Shown here: piece after piece, positions 14,689 through 23,552 of the stretch
How positions within the stretch are numbered: position 1 is the first letter of the stretch
How the letters are laid out: every line of letters starts with the position of its first letter
Source: Fibrobacter sp. UWR4
GTDB lineage: Bacteria > Fibrobacterota > Fibrobacteria > Fibrobacterales > Fibrobacteraceae
Direction of reading: 5' to 3'
NCBI RefSeq assembly: GCF_003149045.1
Contig: NZ_QGDU01000033.1
Location: forward strand, 1 to 36,098
Length of the DNA: 36,098 nt
The notes under the pieces: model-generated
Database searches by the model: none
The model's input: only the letters and a program-made list of their open reading frames with translations
Told to the model about the DNA's origin: nothing
Translations under genes and position numbers: made by a program

Positions 14689-15975
14689 TTAGGAAGCCTT
14701 CTTGCGGCCCTTTTTCGGGGCGGCAGCTACAGCGGTTGCCGGTTTAAGTCCTTCACGGACCATTTCGGCAGTAATGGAAAGAGTCTTGGTGTCAGAACCA
14801 GGAACAGTGAACATGAATCTCTGGAGAGCCTTTTCCAATACGGAACGAAGGCCGCGGGCACCCGTCTTTCGAGCCATGGTCTCGCGAACAATTTCCTTCA
14901 GGGCATCGTCAGTAAATTCCAGTTCCACTCCATCCATTTCAAACAGTCTCTTGTACTGCTTCACAAGAGCGTTCTTGGGCTGGGTCAGAATATTCAAAAG
15001 TGCTGCTTCGTCCAGTTCCTCGAGGGCCACTGCAATAGGCAAGCGGCCGACGATTTCGGGAATAAGACCGAACTGGATCAGATCATCCGGTTCCATCACC
15101 TTGAACAGCTCGCTCAGGGAATTTTCTTCGGAACTACGGATGTCAGCGCCAAAACCCATGCCGCCCTGATTTACACGGCGGGCAATGATCTTGTCCAGAG
15201 TTTCAAAGGCGCCACCGCAAATGAACAGGATATTGCGGGTATTCACCTGCACCAGGGGCTGTTCAGGATGCTTACGGCCACCCTTGGGAGGCACTGCAGC
15301 GACAGTACCTTCAAGAAGCTTCAGCAAGCCCTGCTGAACACCTTCACCACTCACGTCGCGGGTAATGGAAGGGTTGGCAGTCTTGCGGGCAATCTTATCA
15401 ATTTCGTCAATGAAGATGATGCCACGTTCAGCACGGGCAACATCGTAATCGGCAGCCTGCAACAGGCGCACGATAATGCTATCCACGTCTTCACCCACAT
15501 AGCCTGCTTCCGTAAGGACGGTTGCGTCGGCAATGGTAAAAGGCACATCCAGGAAACGGGCCATGGTCTGGGCAAGCAAAGTCTTGCCGGAACCGGTGGG
15601 ACCCACCAACAGCAGGTTGGACTTGTCCACTTCCACATCGTTCTTGGAATTGTGAGTTTGTTTGTAACGAAGGCGCTTGTAATGGTTGTAAACCGCTACA
15701 GAAAGAGCCATCTTGGCCTGGTCCTGTCCGATGACGAATTCGTCCAGGTGGTCCTTGATCTGGCTGGGAAGGGGCAGAGGCTTGGAAGCAACTTCTGCTG
15801 CAGCCTCTTCCTGTACTCTACGGGAACGATCCTCTTCGATGATGCGATGGCACATGGACACGCAGTCGCTGCAAATATGCACGCCTGCACCAGTGATCAT
15901 CTTCTCGACTTGCTCTGCCGGCTTGCCACAGAAACTGCAAGACACGGTGGGGTGGTTCTTCCCGCTACGATACAT
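14689..15975 (-). CDS. clpX: ATP-dependent Clp protease ATP-binding subunit ClpX
   Basis: A 428-residue AAA+ unfoldase. The zinc-binding domain has Cys13, Cys16, Cys35 and Cys38; Walker A GPTGSGKT is at 125-132; Walker B reads [11 protein letters not shown] and the sensor-2 region GARGLRS is near the end. ClpX recognises tagged substrates and feeds them into ClpP. The protein ends in an Ala/Lys-rich tail (PKKGRKKAS). Its ATG overlaps the clpP stop in TAATG, a sign of translational coupling that fits equimolar assembly. Confidence 0.97.
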   Translation of the reverse strand: MYRSGKNHPTVSCSFCGKPAEQVEKMITGAGVHICSDCVSMCHRIIEEDRSRRVQEEAAAEVASKPLPLPSQIKDHLDEFVIGQDQAKMALSVAVYNHYKRLRYKQTHNSKNDVEVDKSNLLLVGPTGSGKTLLAQTMARFLDVPFTIADATVLTEAGYVGEDVDSIIVRLLQAADYDVARAERGIIFIDEIDKIARKTANPSITRDVSGEGVQQGLLKLLEGTVAAVPPKGGRKHPEQPLVQVNTRNILFICGGAFETLDKIIARRVNQGGMGFGADIRSSEENSLSELFKVMEPDDLIQFGLIPEIVGRLPIAVALEELDEAALLNILTQPKNALVKQYKRLFEMDGVELEFTDDALKEIVRETMARKTGARGLRSVLEKALQRFMFTVPGSDTKTLSITAEMVREGLKPATAVAAAPKKGRKKAS

Positions 15976-16565
15976 TAAATTCCCTCTTTACGCGGCACAA
16001 AAATTTCATCGATGACGCCAAATTCCTTGGCTTCTTCGGGGCTCATGTAGAAGTCGCGGTCGGTCTTTGTACGGACTTCTTCAATAGACTTGCCAGAATG
16101 CTTGGCAACGATTTCGGCCAGGGTATCCTTGGTGCGGACAATTTCCTTGGCGGTAATCTGGATGTCGGTAGACTGACCGGTTGCAGCGCCAGACGGCTGG
16201 TGCAGCATGATGCGGGAATGCGGCAGAGCATAACGCTTGCCCTTGGTTCCTGCAGCAAGGAGCACGGCAGCCATCGAAGCGCAACTACCGATACAGATGG
16301 TAGCGATGTTCGGGCGAACATGCTGCATGGTATCGTAAATGGCCAGACCTGCCGACACGTAACCACCCGGGCTGTTGATATACAGCGTGATATCCTTCTC
16401 CGGATTCTCGTATTCAAGGAAGATCAGCTGGGCCATGACGTTATTGGCCACTTCATCATTGATGGGAGTTCCCAAGAAGATGATGCGTTCCTTGAGGAGG
16501 CGGGAGTAGATGTCGTAGGCGCGTTCACCGCGTCCGGTGGTCTCGATGACGGTAGGAATGATCAT
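15975..16565 (-). CDS. clpP: ATP-dependent Clp protease proteolytic subunit ClpP
   Basis: The 196-residue serine peptidase has the catalytic triad at Ser97 (GSCASMAA), His122 (MLHQPSG) and Asp171 (TDRDFYMS), the same numbering as the Escherichia coli mature enzyme. [16 protein letters not shown] (65-80) is the handle and oxyanion-side region. Fourteen ClpP subunits form the chamber that degrades proteins unfolded by ClpX. It lies 14 bases after tig and overlaps clpX by one base. Confidence 0.97.
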   Translation of the reverse strand: MIIPTVIETTGRGERAYDIYSRLLKERIIFLGTPINDEVANNVMAQLIFLEYENPEKDITLYINSPGGYVSAGLAIYDTMQHVRPNIATICIGSCASMAAVLLAAGTKGKRYALPHSRIMLHQPSGAATGQSTDIQITAKEIVRTKDTLAEIVAKHSGKSIEEVRTKTDRDFYMSPEEAKEFGVIDEIFVPRKEGI

Positions 16566-16579
16566 TATGAGTTTACCTC

Positions 16580-17839
16580 TTACTTAGTTTCTTCAGCGGC
16601 AGCGCGAATGCCAACGATGAAGTCTGCAGCCATCTGGATGCGGAGTTCGTCGCGCATAGCATTGATGCGGCCGGACTGACGGAAGTGGGCCTTCAGGGAT
16701 TCGAAGTCCACATGGTATGCGTTAGCCATAGCCTGGAGACGTTCGTCAACCATAGCCTGGGTCGGCTTGATCTTTTCGGCAGTAGCGATGAAGTCGAGAA
16801 TGCGATGCTTCTTGATTTCACGGACAGCTTCCGGAGAGAGAGCCTTAATCTGTTCTTCGGTGGGTTCGATAACGTCCTTTTCGTTCTGGACGTTACGGTT
16901 GATGGACCAGCGGATCAGGTCGCTGATACGAGCCTGAGGCACTTCGAACGGGTTAGCTTCGATGATCTTATCGATAGCTTCGTTCACAGCCTTGTTCTTG
17001 ACAGCGTCCTTCTTCTGGTTTTCGATGCCATCAGCAAGATTCTTCTTCAGGTCTTCCACATCCTTGACGCCAACCTGTTCGAAGAAAGCTTCGTCCATGG
17101 TGGGAGGAACGATGGCGCGAACGTCGGTAACTTCGACCTTGAACTGGGCAGTCTTACCGCGATAGCGTTCGTCCTTGTGGTCTTCCGGATACTGGAAGTT
17201 GATTTCCTTGGTTTCGCCAGCCTTAGCGTCGACGAGACCTGCGTCGAATCCCGGAGAAGCGGATTCACCGAGGAGAGAACGGAATTCCTTGTTTTCCGGA
17301 AGGTCCTGCTTTTCGCCGTCGATAATGACTTCGATGTAGTTACCCACAACGACGTCACCCTTTGCAGCGGCACGGTCCACATGTTCGTCCTTGCTCCACA
17401 TCTGCATGAGACGGTTGTATTCAGCGTCGATTTCTTCCTGGCTTACAGCAACAGCCGGAACGGTGATACCGGTGTCGGCATAGCCCTTGATATCGATTTC
17501 CGGATCCATTTCGACTTCAACCTTCAGAGTGATGTCTGCGGTCTTGTCGTCGTTGAAGTCAACAACCTTCATCTGGCCAACGGGAATGATGTTTGCCTTC
17601 TTCAGTTCTTCCTGGACGATCTTGTTGATGGTTTCATCAACAACTTCGTGACGGATGGATTCACCAAACTGCTTCAGGATCATTGCCTTGGGAACCATGC
17701 CCTGGCGGAAACCCTTCAGGGTAACCTGCTTCTTGTACTGGTTCACCTTCTTTTCGAAGGGAGCAGTCAGGTCAGCCTGCGGAATGGAAATTTCGAGGGT
17801 GCGCAGAGTGGCGCTAGTTTCTTTGATTTCAACGCTCAT
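16580..17839 (-). CDS. tig: Trigger factor, ribosome-associated chaperone
   Basis: A 419-residue protein with the three trigger-factor domains. The N-terminal ribosome-binding domain carries the signature loop [12 protein letters not shown] (about residues 43-54), where most homologues have GFRKGKVP. An FKBP-type peptidyl-prolyl isomerase domain (about 155-240) starts at [10 protein letters not shown] and the C-terminal domain (about 260-415) is the SurA-like helical cradle. It binds nascent chains at the exit tunnel. GGAG precedes the ATG. It heads the tig-clpP-clpX-lon group and sits 40 bases downstream of a tRNA-Leu gene on the same strand. Confidence 0.95.
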   Translation of the reverse strand: MSVEIKETSATLRTLEISIPQADLTAPFEKKVNQYKKQVTLKGFRQGMVPKAMILKQFGESIRHEVVDETINKIVQEELKKANIIPVGQMKVVDFNDDKTADITLKVEVEMDPEIDIKGYADTGITVPAVAVSQEEIDAEYNRLMQMWSKDEHVDRAAAKGDVVVGNYIEVIIDGEKQDLPENKEFRSLLGESASPGFDAGLVDAKAGETKEINFQYPEDHKDERYRGKTAQFKVEVTDVRAIVPPTMDEAFFEQVGVKDVEDLKKNLADGIENQKKDAVKNKAVNEAIDKIIEANPFEVPQARISDLIRWSINRNVQNEKDVIEPTEEQIKALSPEAVREIKKHRILDFIATAEKIKPTQAMVDERLQAMANAYHVDFESLKAHFRQSGRINAMRDELRIQMAADFIVGIRAAAEETK

Positions 17840-17879
17840 TATGAACTCCGATAATCGATTTAATTAGATGTTAAAAACA

Positions 17880-17959
17880 TGCGAGGGGTGGGAGTCGAAC
17901 CCACACACCGAGGTACCAGATCCTAAGTCTGGCGCGTCTGCCAATTCCGCCACTCTCGC
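17880..17959 (-). tRNA. tRNA-Leu (anticodon UAG)
   Basis: The minus strand folds as a class II tRNA. The acceptor strands are GCGAGAG and CCCTCGC with one A-C mismatch at the sixth pair. The anticodon stem CCAGA/TCTGG encloses loop CTTAGGA with anticodon TAG, an 11-base variable arm (TACCTCGGTGT) follows, and the T arm is GTGGG-TTCGACT-CCCAC. The discriminator is A, as required for leucine. CCA is not encoded. It reads CUA and probably other CUN codons. Confidence 0.93.
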
Positions 17960-18026
17960 GATTTTGCACCCAAAGATACAAAATGCGGAAGACATTTGGA
18001 ATTTAATCATCTAATTTTACCCACCG

Positions 18027-19259
18027 TTGCAAGCGTTAAAGAACATACGAATCGGAATTTTTATTTCACTGGTGAACATCCTCATCCAGGGAGTTTCCGT
18101 CCTCGTCCAGAATATTATCGCTAATAATTTGGGAATTGTAAACTTCGGATACTTCGGAATTTTACAAAGTGACTATACCATCTTCTGCGCACTGGCGGAT
18201 TTCGGCATGGCAACCCTGATTTTGGCCTTTTTTGGGAAGCGGGCAACCCAGGGCAGGTTATTCATAAACGTTCTCCAGTTACGACTTTCCATGACCGCGA
18301 TGGCAGCCCTGGTAATGGTCGCTTTCGCCTTTATCTGCAGGTGGGACAGTCCCGTATTCTACGGAGAGCTTATCCTTGCCCTAGGATTACTTTTCCAGCA
18401 CGCCTTCTTTGACTGGTACTTCATCTGCGGCAACTTCTGGAAGAAACTCCTGATCTCGAAAGTTCTTCACACCATCTCCTACACCACCATCATGGGAATC
18501 GCCCTCTGGTATTTCCACTTCGATTCCATCCCGGCAATCGCAGGCGCCATGGTGGTAGCGGCTCTCCCCGCATTCGGATTTGGCGTAGGCCAGGCATTTA
18601 CCGCGAAGGTCCTGCGCATAGGAATTCATACCCGTAGGTTCTTCGCGCTGATGTTCAAGTCCGCATGTCCCTACGCCCTTTCAAGCCTTGCAAGCTTCGC
18701 CTATCTGCCGGTAGGTCTCTATACCGTGGCAAGTTTCGCTCCCGAATCTTTCCTCGGCTCCTACAATTTTGCACACAAACTAATCATCCTTGCCTCGGGG
18801 CTCATGGTCCACTTCATTTCCAGCAGCCTCATTACCCTGCACCAGACGGACAGCAAGACCCTGCACCTGAGGGACCAGGCCGTCTTCACCCTGTTCATCA
18901 CCGCAGTTTCCAGCCCCTTCTGGCTGTTCCCGCAGTTCACCCTGAAGCTGATCTTCTTCGGAGCCCCCTGGACCGCCGAAGTACTTGAAACCAGCTGTTT
19001 CTGCCTAAGGATCCTGGCGATGTCCCTCATCCTGCAGGCCACCCGCATGGGGATGATCTCCACCATGCTCAAGGAAAAGCGGACCTGGACCTACGGCATC
19101 ATGATTACCGCAGGTGGCGTCGTGAACATAGCAGCATGTCTCATTGGAGCGCAACTGCTCTCCAATCGTTACATCCCCCTGCTGACCTTGACCGGTGATT
19201 TACTGCTGAGCCTGCAGCTGGCCGTCTACTTTATCAAGAACAGGCGCTTCGGCTGGTAA
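18027..19259 (+). CDS. Wzx-like polysaccharide flippase (MOP superfamily)
   Basis: A 410-residue, strongly hydrophobic protein with about 12 membrane helices and the N-terminal pattern of oligosaccharide flippases (a first helix ISLVNILIQGVSVLVQNIIA followed by LGIVNFGYFGI). Such proteins move lipid-linked repeat units across the inner membrane. The frame opens after a stop at 18012-18014 and the only early start is TTG 18027, with no clear ribosome site, so the start is uncertain. It is convergent with the wzy-like gene, whose final codons overlap its own by 60 bases, and together with the wza- and wzz-like genes it forms a Wzy-dependent assembly set. Confidence 0.85.
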   Translation: MQALKNIRIGIFISLVNILIQGVSVLVQNIIANNLGIVNFGYFGILQSDYTIFCALADFGMATLILAFFGKRATQGRLFINVLQLRLSMTAMAALVMVAFAFICRWDSPVFYGELILALGLLFQHAFFDWYFICGNFWKKLLISKVLHTISYTTIMGIALWYFHFDSIPAIAGAMVVAALPAFGFGVGQAFTAKVLRIGIHTRRFFALMFKSACPYALSSLASFAYLPVGLYTVASFAPESFLGSYNFAHKLIILASGLMVHFISSSLITLHQTDSKTLHLRDQAVFTLFITAVSSPFWLFPQFTLKLIFFGAPWTAEVLETSCFCLRILAMSLILQATRMGMISTMLKEKRTWTYGIMITAGGVVNIAACLIGAQLLSNRYIPLLTLTGDLLLSLQLAVYFIKNRRFGW

Positions 19260-20558
19260 CTTTCCCGGTTCCCCAGGATCCTTCCTCAGGCGGCCGCGAC
19301 CAGCGCATATGGTAGTGGCAATGCAGATATACAGGCACCAGATGCAATAAAGTCCCTGCTTGTAGCCTGCCGTAAAGAACCACCATCCCACGAAATAGAT
19401 AAACAGCGTATAAAGCGCAATCTGCCGGGGACTGAACCTCCCGCACAGTCGCAAGTGCAGCAAGGTGAGGGCCATGCCGCACAATAGCGGGAACAGGCAG
19501 CAGCCCACCAGATGGAAATCCTTGTACACTTCCCACAGGTAGTTCACCGTGTTGAAGCCGTACACCTTCTGGATCCTTTCATTGAAGGCATCGTCCCAAC
19601 GGAAACTGTTCCTGAAACTTCCGCTCACACGGGCATACTCAAACACGCCGGCAAAGAAATCGATTCCATAGGTATGGGGATGTACTTCATTGTCATTGGA
19701 CGGATTTACCGCATAATCCAGGTTCCAGTAATTGTTGGCCACGTACATGTAGGGCAACTTCATCACGGCATCCATGGCCTTGCCCTTGATATCGCTTCCG
19801 CCATATTGGGAACGCAGGCTACTGATGGCCACAAAACTTCCAATGGCAAGAACCAACGCCAGGGAAATGATGACCGGCGAAATACGCTTGTACAGAAAGT
19901 TGGACATGATGATCAGGAAGCCCAGGTTGCAGAACAGGGATGTACGGTTCGGGTAGGCCATCAAGTTCATGAGAATGGTAAATACCACCATGAACTTCGA
20001 GATATTGCAAACAAGTCGATTATCGTTAAACTTCTTGAAAGCGGCAACACCAAAGAGCAGGACCGCAAGAGGACCGCTACTCAAAAGGATTGCATAATAA
20101 CCATAATCCACATCCTTGCTCATCCAGTCCGCAGGATGGTCCGTAAACACGATCAGGTTGCCCGTCTTCTGAACCACGCCAAAGACGCCCACCATGAACA
20201 GCAAGAATGCCACAAAGGAAAACACAAGATGAATGTTCCAGTTGTAGTCCCTGGGCGGCGTGGGAGCCGCCAAATCGCAGCTCATCCTCTTTGAACGGGC
20301 ATACTGGGTCACCAGGAAGCATCCGCCGCAGAAGGACACCAGACCCAGAATCCAGACCATCCAGGTCTTGGCGTGAAAGTCCGTCATGGCAGGGTCAAGG
20401 CGCAAAAACGCAATCCCCAGGGTCAAAAACTGGGTAAAGCAGTAAATGGATATAGGGCTAAAGAAGTCGCGTTTCAGCCAGGCCACACGGACAAGGCAGA
20501 ACAGCGTGACAACAACAGAGACTGCAGTTTCCGGATAGTCCATTATCCAGGAAAACAT
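19200..20558 (-). CDS. Wzy-like oligosaccharide repeat-unit polymerase
   Basis: The 452-residue protein has about ten to eleven membrane helices and a large hydrophilic loop (about 270-345: residues such as YVANNYWNLDYAVNPS, HTYGIDFF and FNTVNYL), typical of O-antigen/capsule repeat-unit polymerases. Conserved-like features of this diverse family are weak, so the call rests on topology and on neighbours. The final 18-20 residues (PAEAPVLDKVDGQLQAQQ) are read antisense to the end of the flippase gene, suggesting an original stop further upstream was lost. It lies 3 bases from the wzz-like gene. Confidence 0.82.
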   Translation of the reverse strand: MFSWIMDYPETAVSVVVTLFCLVRVAWLKRDFFSPISIYCFTQFLTLGIAFLRLDPAMTDFHAKTWMVWILGLVSFCGGCFLVTQYARSKRMSCDLAAPTPPRDYNWNIHLVFSFVAFLLFMVGVFGVVQKTGNLIVFTDHPADWMSKDVDYGYYAILLSSGPLAVLLFGVAAFKKFNDNRLVCNISKFMVVFTILMNLMAYPNRTSLFCNLGFLIIMSNFLYKRISPVIISLALVLAIGSFVAISSLRSQYGGSDIKGKAMDAVMKLPYMYVANNYWNLDYAVNPSNDNEVHPHTYGIDFFAGVFEYARVSGSFRNSFRWDDAFNERIQKVYGFNTVNYLWEVYKDFHLVGCCLFPLLCGMALTLLHLRLCGRFSPRQIALYTLFIYFVGWWFFTAGYKQGLYCIWCLYICIATTICAGRGRLRKDPGEPGKLPAEAPVLDKVDGQLQAQQ

Positions 20559-20561
20559 AAA

Positions 20562-21767
20562 CTATCCCTTCTTTCTGGAGAAATGAGCCTTGAAGGCAGC
20601 CCACTGCCTAGCAGTCTCGGAACCGCGATTTTCCTCGTCGTCCAGGAATCCCAGGATGTTGCAGACAATGGTTGCGACAATGAACGATACCAGGAAGGCG
20701 AACATCAGCGACACCCCACGGAGAGGATAAATCTTCTTGTCGTTTTCCCAAGGCGGTTCCAGCACATGAAGATTGGTCAGCATCTTCGCTTCTTCCATAC
20801 GCATCTGCTCGCTCTGCTGGCGAAGCAGCTTGTACATGGCTTCCTGCACGCGAATTTCAGATTCACGACGGACGTATTCGGCGCCAAGTTCCGGAGACTT
20901 CTTCAGGGAAACAAGACCCAGGTCCTTGTGCTTTCCGTTAACGGCGCTATTCAATGCGGAATTTACACCCTTGTAGCGCTTATTCAATTCATCATAGCGT
21001 CTGCTACCATCACCGCGGTCAGCCTTTTCAAAGGCCAATTCCATGGATACTTCCTCACGCTTGCTCTGCAGGGAGCTCAAGTACTTGAGGGTAGATTCCA
21101 GCTGGACTTCCGGATCGTAAATGTTGTTCTCTTCCTGGAACTTCACGAAGTCATTGATGAGGGAATCCAGAACATGTACGCAGGAATCCAGACGGGACTG
21201 GAAGTACATACGGGACTGCCTTGCCTGGGAAGTCTTGAAGGCATTGAAGGCGGAGTCCGTCTTTTCCAGGATAAAGGAGACCATCTTTGCAGCCAGCTTG
21301 TAGTCCTCATCCTCCATGGAGACCGCAAACATGTCCTCCTTGTTCACTTCCACGCCAAAACGCTTGCGGAACATTTTCAGGAGGTCGGCATGGAAGTCGC
21401 CATCGAACTCGTAATGTTCCGCCAGGTTAAATTCCTTGATGACCTGGTTATGCAGTTCCCAGGAATTGATGATAGTCCACACGGCATTCGCGTCATCATC
21501 GGCAGAACCAAGTCCCAGGAGGGAGCTGACACTACCAGACGCACCGCCCAGCATGGAGCTAAGGCCACTAAGCGTATTCTGGGATGCGGCCGGAGGAGTC
21601 ACCACCGCGGTAGCGGCATACATAGGCTTGATTACCCACATGACCAGCACAAAAGTAACGATAGTCGGTAACCACAAAATGAAGAACCACAGCTTGAAAC
21701 GCTTCAAGCAGTTGTTCATCACGCGAAGGATGATTTCGATAAAGCCAGCGGAAGCCTGGGTATTCAT
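20562..21767 (-). CDS. Wzz/GumC-type chain-length determinant (polysaccharide co-polymerase)
   Basis: A 401-residue protein with a membrane helix near residues 26-46, a long periplasmic part with predicted coiled coils (about 190-335), and a second helix near 350-375 preceded by a proline-rich segment (LEPPWENDKKIYPLRGVSL). That is the Wzz/GumC architecture. No tyrosine-kinase domain follows, so it is the kinase-free type. Such proteins set the length of chains made by Wzy. Residues about 61-88 form a Gly/Ser-rich stretch. It is 5 bases downstream of the exporter gene, in the same transcript. Confidence 0.85.
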   Translation of the reverse strand: MNTQASAGFIEIILRVMNNCLKRFKLWFFILWLPTIVTFVLVMWVIKPMYAATAVVTPPAASQNTLSGLSSMLGGASGSVSSLLGLGSADDDANAVWTIINSWELHNQVIKEFNLAEHYEFDGDFHADLLKMFRKRFGVEVNKEDMFAVSMEDEDYKLAAKMVSFILEKTDSAFNAFKTSQARQSRMYFQSRLDSCVHVLDSLINDFVKFQEENNIYDPEVQLESTLKYLSSLQSKREEVSMELAFEKADRGDGSRRYDELNKRYKGVNSALNSAVNGKHKDLGLVSLKKSPELGAEYVRRESEIRVQEAMYKLLRQQSEQMRMEEAKMLTNLHVLEPPWENDKKIYPLRGVSLMFAFLVSFIVATIVCNILGFLDDEENRGSETARQWAAFKAHFSRKKG

Positions 21768-21772
21768 AAATT

Positions 21773-22939
21773 CTACTTGTAGTTAACGTAAATGATGAAG
21801 GCAGAGGAGAGCACTGTCAGGAGTGATGCAAGGAACAAGGTGAAGTCCTTGAAAGACTCGTAATGGCTCTTTGGAATTTCGATGTAGTCACCAGGCATCA
21901 CCTGGTCCGTAGCCACATTCACGGAAATAGCTTCCGGCTCGGTACCACGCCAGATCCGAATCTGGCTCCAGGAGCCCGAAATGGTATTCAGCCCAGCGGC
22001 AGCCACGTAGTCAAGCACCCTCCAGGAAGGATCGTAAGGGTAACGGCCCAGGAAGTTCACGGCGCCGCCCACATACACCAGCATTTCCTGCACGGAGAAT
22101 TCCACTTCGGTATTTGGGGTCACTACAGTGTTGCCCATTTCGGTGACGGAAATCCAGCGAGGGGCCTTGCCCGGTTCACGAACGCAGGCAGCCTTATAGC
22201 CGAAACTATGAAGTCTGGCTCCGCCAGCCAATTCAAAATATTCCTGAAGGGTCCTTCCTTCCTTGTAGGCCACGCTAGTCTTGTAGCCCGGGAAAATCAT
22301 TGCCACGTTGTCCCCAAGACCTACGTAGGGAACATAAATCTTGTCGCCCTGCTCCAGCATGATATCATCATCGAAGTTCCCGTCGATGGACATGGCGCTA
22401 TAGTTGATATGGAGAGTGTCCTTACCGCGGATCACCTGCACGTCTTCCGTGTTGGCGCGGGTAACGGTACCGCCCATCTGGCGGATAAAATAGCTGAGAC
22501 GAGTCTGGGGATCCACCAGATGCTGGCCAATCTGACCCACGGCACCCATGGCATTCACCTTGAACTTCTTAAGGGCAGCAAGCTGTACATAGCAATACTC
22601 GCGCTTGTAACGCTTGGCGGCCAAGTCAATAATCAGCTCCTTGGCTTCCGCAAGAGTCTTGCCACCTACATTCACCACCCCACATTCCTCGATGGCCACC
22701 GTTCCGTCGGGAGCCACCTGGACAGTAAGGTAACTGGTCTCAAGCATCACATCCAGGAAATCACCAGGACCTAGCAAATAACTGGAATCCACAGCCACTT
22801 CCGCAGAGGCGGGAGTCAGGGCAATACTGCTGCGAGATGAAGGTCCGGAAGCCTTCACGGAAGAAAGGCTACCGAAGGATGACTCGGCAGCAGATACGCC
22901 CGCACACAACAAAAGAAGAACAGCGATCAAACGTTGCAT
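21773..22939 (-). CDS. Wza-type polysaccharide export protein
   Basis: With ATG 22939 the protein has 388 residues and a signal peptide (MQRLIAVLLLLCAGVSA); an upstream in-frame start at 23026 lacks support. A Poly_export domain begins at YLLGPGDFLDVML and continues through VAPDGTVAIEECG and KTLAEAKELI, followed by SLBB-like beta-grasp segments (ALKKFKVNAMGAVG, MLVYVGGAVNFLGRYPY). A hydrophobic helix near the C-terminus (FLASLLTVLSSAFIIYV) may span the membrane as in Wza. It would form the outer-membrane channel for the polymer made by the neighbouring Wzy and Wzz. It heads the operon. No lipobox cysteine is seen at the usual place, unlike classical Wza. Confidence 0.87.
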   Translation of the reverse strand: MQRLIAVLLLLCAGVSAAESSFGSLSSVKASGPSSRSSIALTPASAEVAVDSSYLLGPGDFLDVMLETSYLTVQVAPDGTVAIEECGVVNVGGKTLAEAKELIIDLAAKRYKREYCYVQLAALKKFKVNAMGAVGQIGQHLVDPQTRLSYFIRQMGGTVTRANTEDVQVIRGKDTLHINYSAMSIDGNFDDDIMLEQGDKIYVPYVGLGDNVAMIFPGYKTSVAYKEGRTLQEYFELAGGARLHSFGYKAACVREPGKAPRWISVTEMGNTVVTPNTEVEFSVQEMLVYVGGAVNFLGRYPYDPSWRVLDYVAAAGLNTISGSWSQIRIWRGTEPEAISVNVATDQVMPGDYIEIPKSHYESFKDFTLFLASLLTVLSSAFIIYVNYK

Positions 22940-22980
22940 CAAAAAACCGTATATCGATATAAATGTCAGAATAAAATACA

Positions 22981-23015
22981 AAAAAAACGAGTCGGTGATT
23001 TGAATCGCTCGTTTT
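22981..23015 (-). terminator. Second hairpin with T run, upstream of the export operon
   Basis: AAAACGAG (23015-23008) and CTCGTTTT (22991-22984) form a perfect 8-bp stem around a 16-base loop on the minus strand, followed by further T residues. It lies between the rplQ terminator and the export gene. It could be a back-up terminator or an attenuator in the leader of the polysaccharide operon. Confidence 0.5.
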
Positions 23016-23033
23016 ACATGAACCAATCGGGGT

Positions 23034-23067
23034 AAAAAAAGTCCGGCCTTGCGACCGGACTTTTTTT
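23034..23067. terminator. Strong symmetric intrinsic terminator after rplQ
   Basis: GTCCGG (23041-23046) and CCGGAC (23055-23060) with an 8-base loop are flanked by seven A and seven T residues, which extend the stem and act as a U tract on either strand. It lies 19 bases past the rplQ stop and closes the ribosomal-protein super-operon. Confidence 0.88.
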
Positions 23068-23085
23068 AGCTTTTTACGCTATGGA

Positions 23086-23550
23086 TTAGTTGTTGCTTTC
23101 GCCTTCAACCATGTTAACGGTTTCGGGCTTGGCAGCGTCAGCAGCCTTCTTGGTCTTCACAACGATTTCGTCTTCGACGAGACCGATGAGAGCCATTTCA
23201 GCAGCGTCACCAGCGCGGTTCGGGCCGAGCTTCAGGATACGGGTATAACCACCGTTACGGGAAGCATAGCGCGGGCCGATAGTGTTGAACAAATCCTGGA
23301 GAACCTTCGGGTCCATCACGAAGCGAGCAGCTTCACGACGTGCAGAAAGGTCACCCTTCTTTGCATAGGTAATCATGCGTTCCACACAGCTACGAACGAG
23401 CTTAGCCTTGTGGAGAGTGGTGCGCACGTAGCGGTCGCCCTGTTCGGCTTCCATACCCTTTCCAAGAATGGAGGTGGTAAGAGCGCGGAGGATGGCACGC
23501 TTGTGCTGGGCGTTAACGCCGAGTTTCTTGTTTTTTACACCGTGTCTCAT
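23086..23550 (-). CDS. rplQ: 50S ribosomal protein L17
   Basis: The first ~120 residues are typical L17 (MRHGVKNKKLGVNAQHKRAILRALTT...), placed near the tunnel exit of the large subunit. The 154-residue protein has about 30 extra C-terminal residues ending KPETVNMVEGESNN, an acidic tail beyond the family core. It begins two bases after the rpoA stop and is the last gene before the terminator. Confidence 0.97.
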   Translation of the reverse strand: MRHGVKNKKLGVNAQHKRAILRALTTSILGKGMEAEQGDRYVRTTLHKAKLVRSCVERMITYAKKGDLSARREAARFVMDPKVLQDLFNTIGPRYASRNGGYTRILKLGPNRAGDAAEMALIGLVEDEIVVKTKKAADAAKPETVNMVEGESNN

Positions 23551-23552
23551 TT

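Noticed and set aside
16685-17854. Long open frame antisense to tig
   Set aside because: It mirrors a well-conserved gene; the translation shows no domain and arises from codon bias on the other strand. The same holds for long antisense frames at 2673-3260, 20373-21671, 28280-29287 and 32910-34022.
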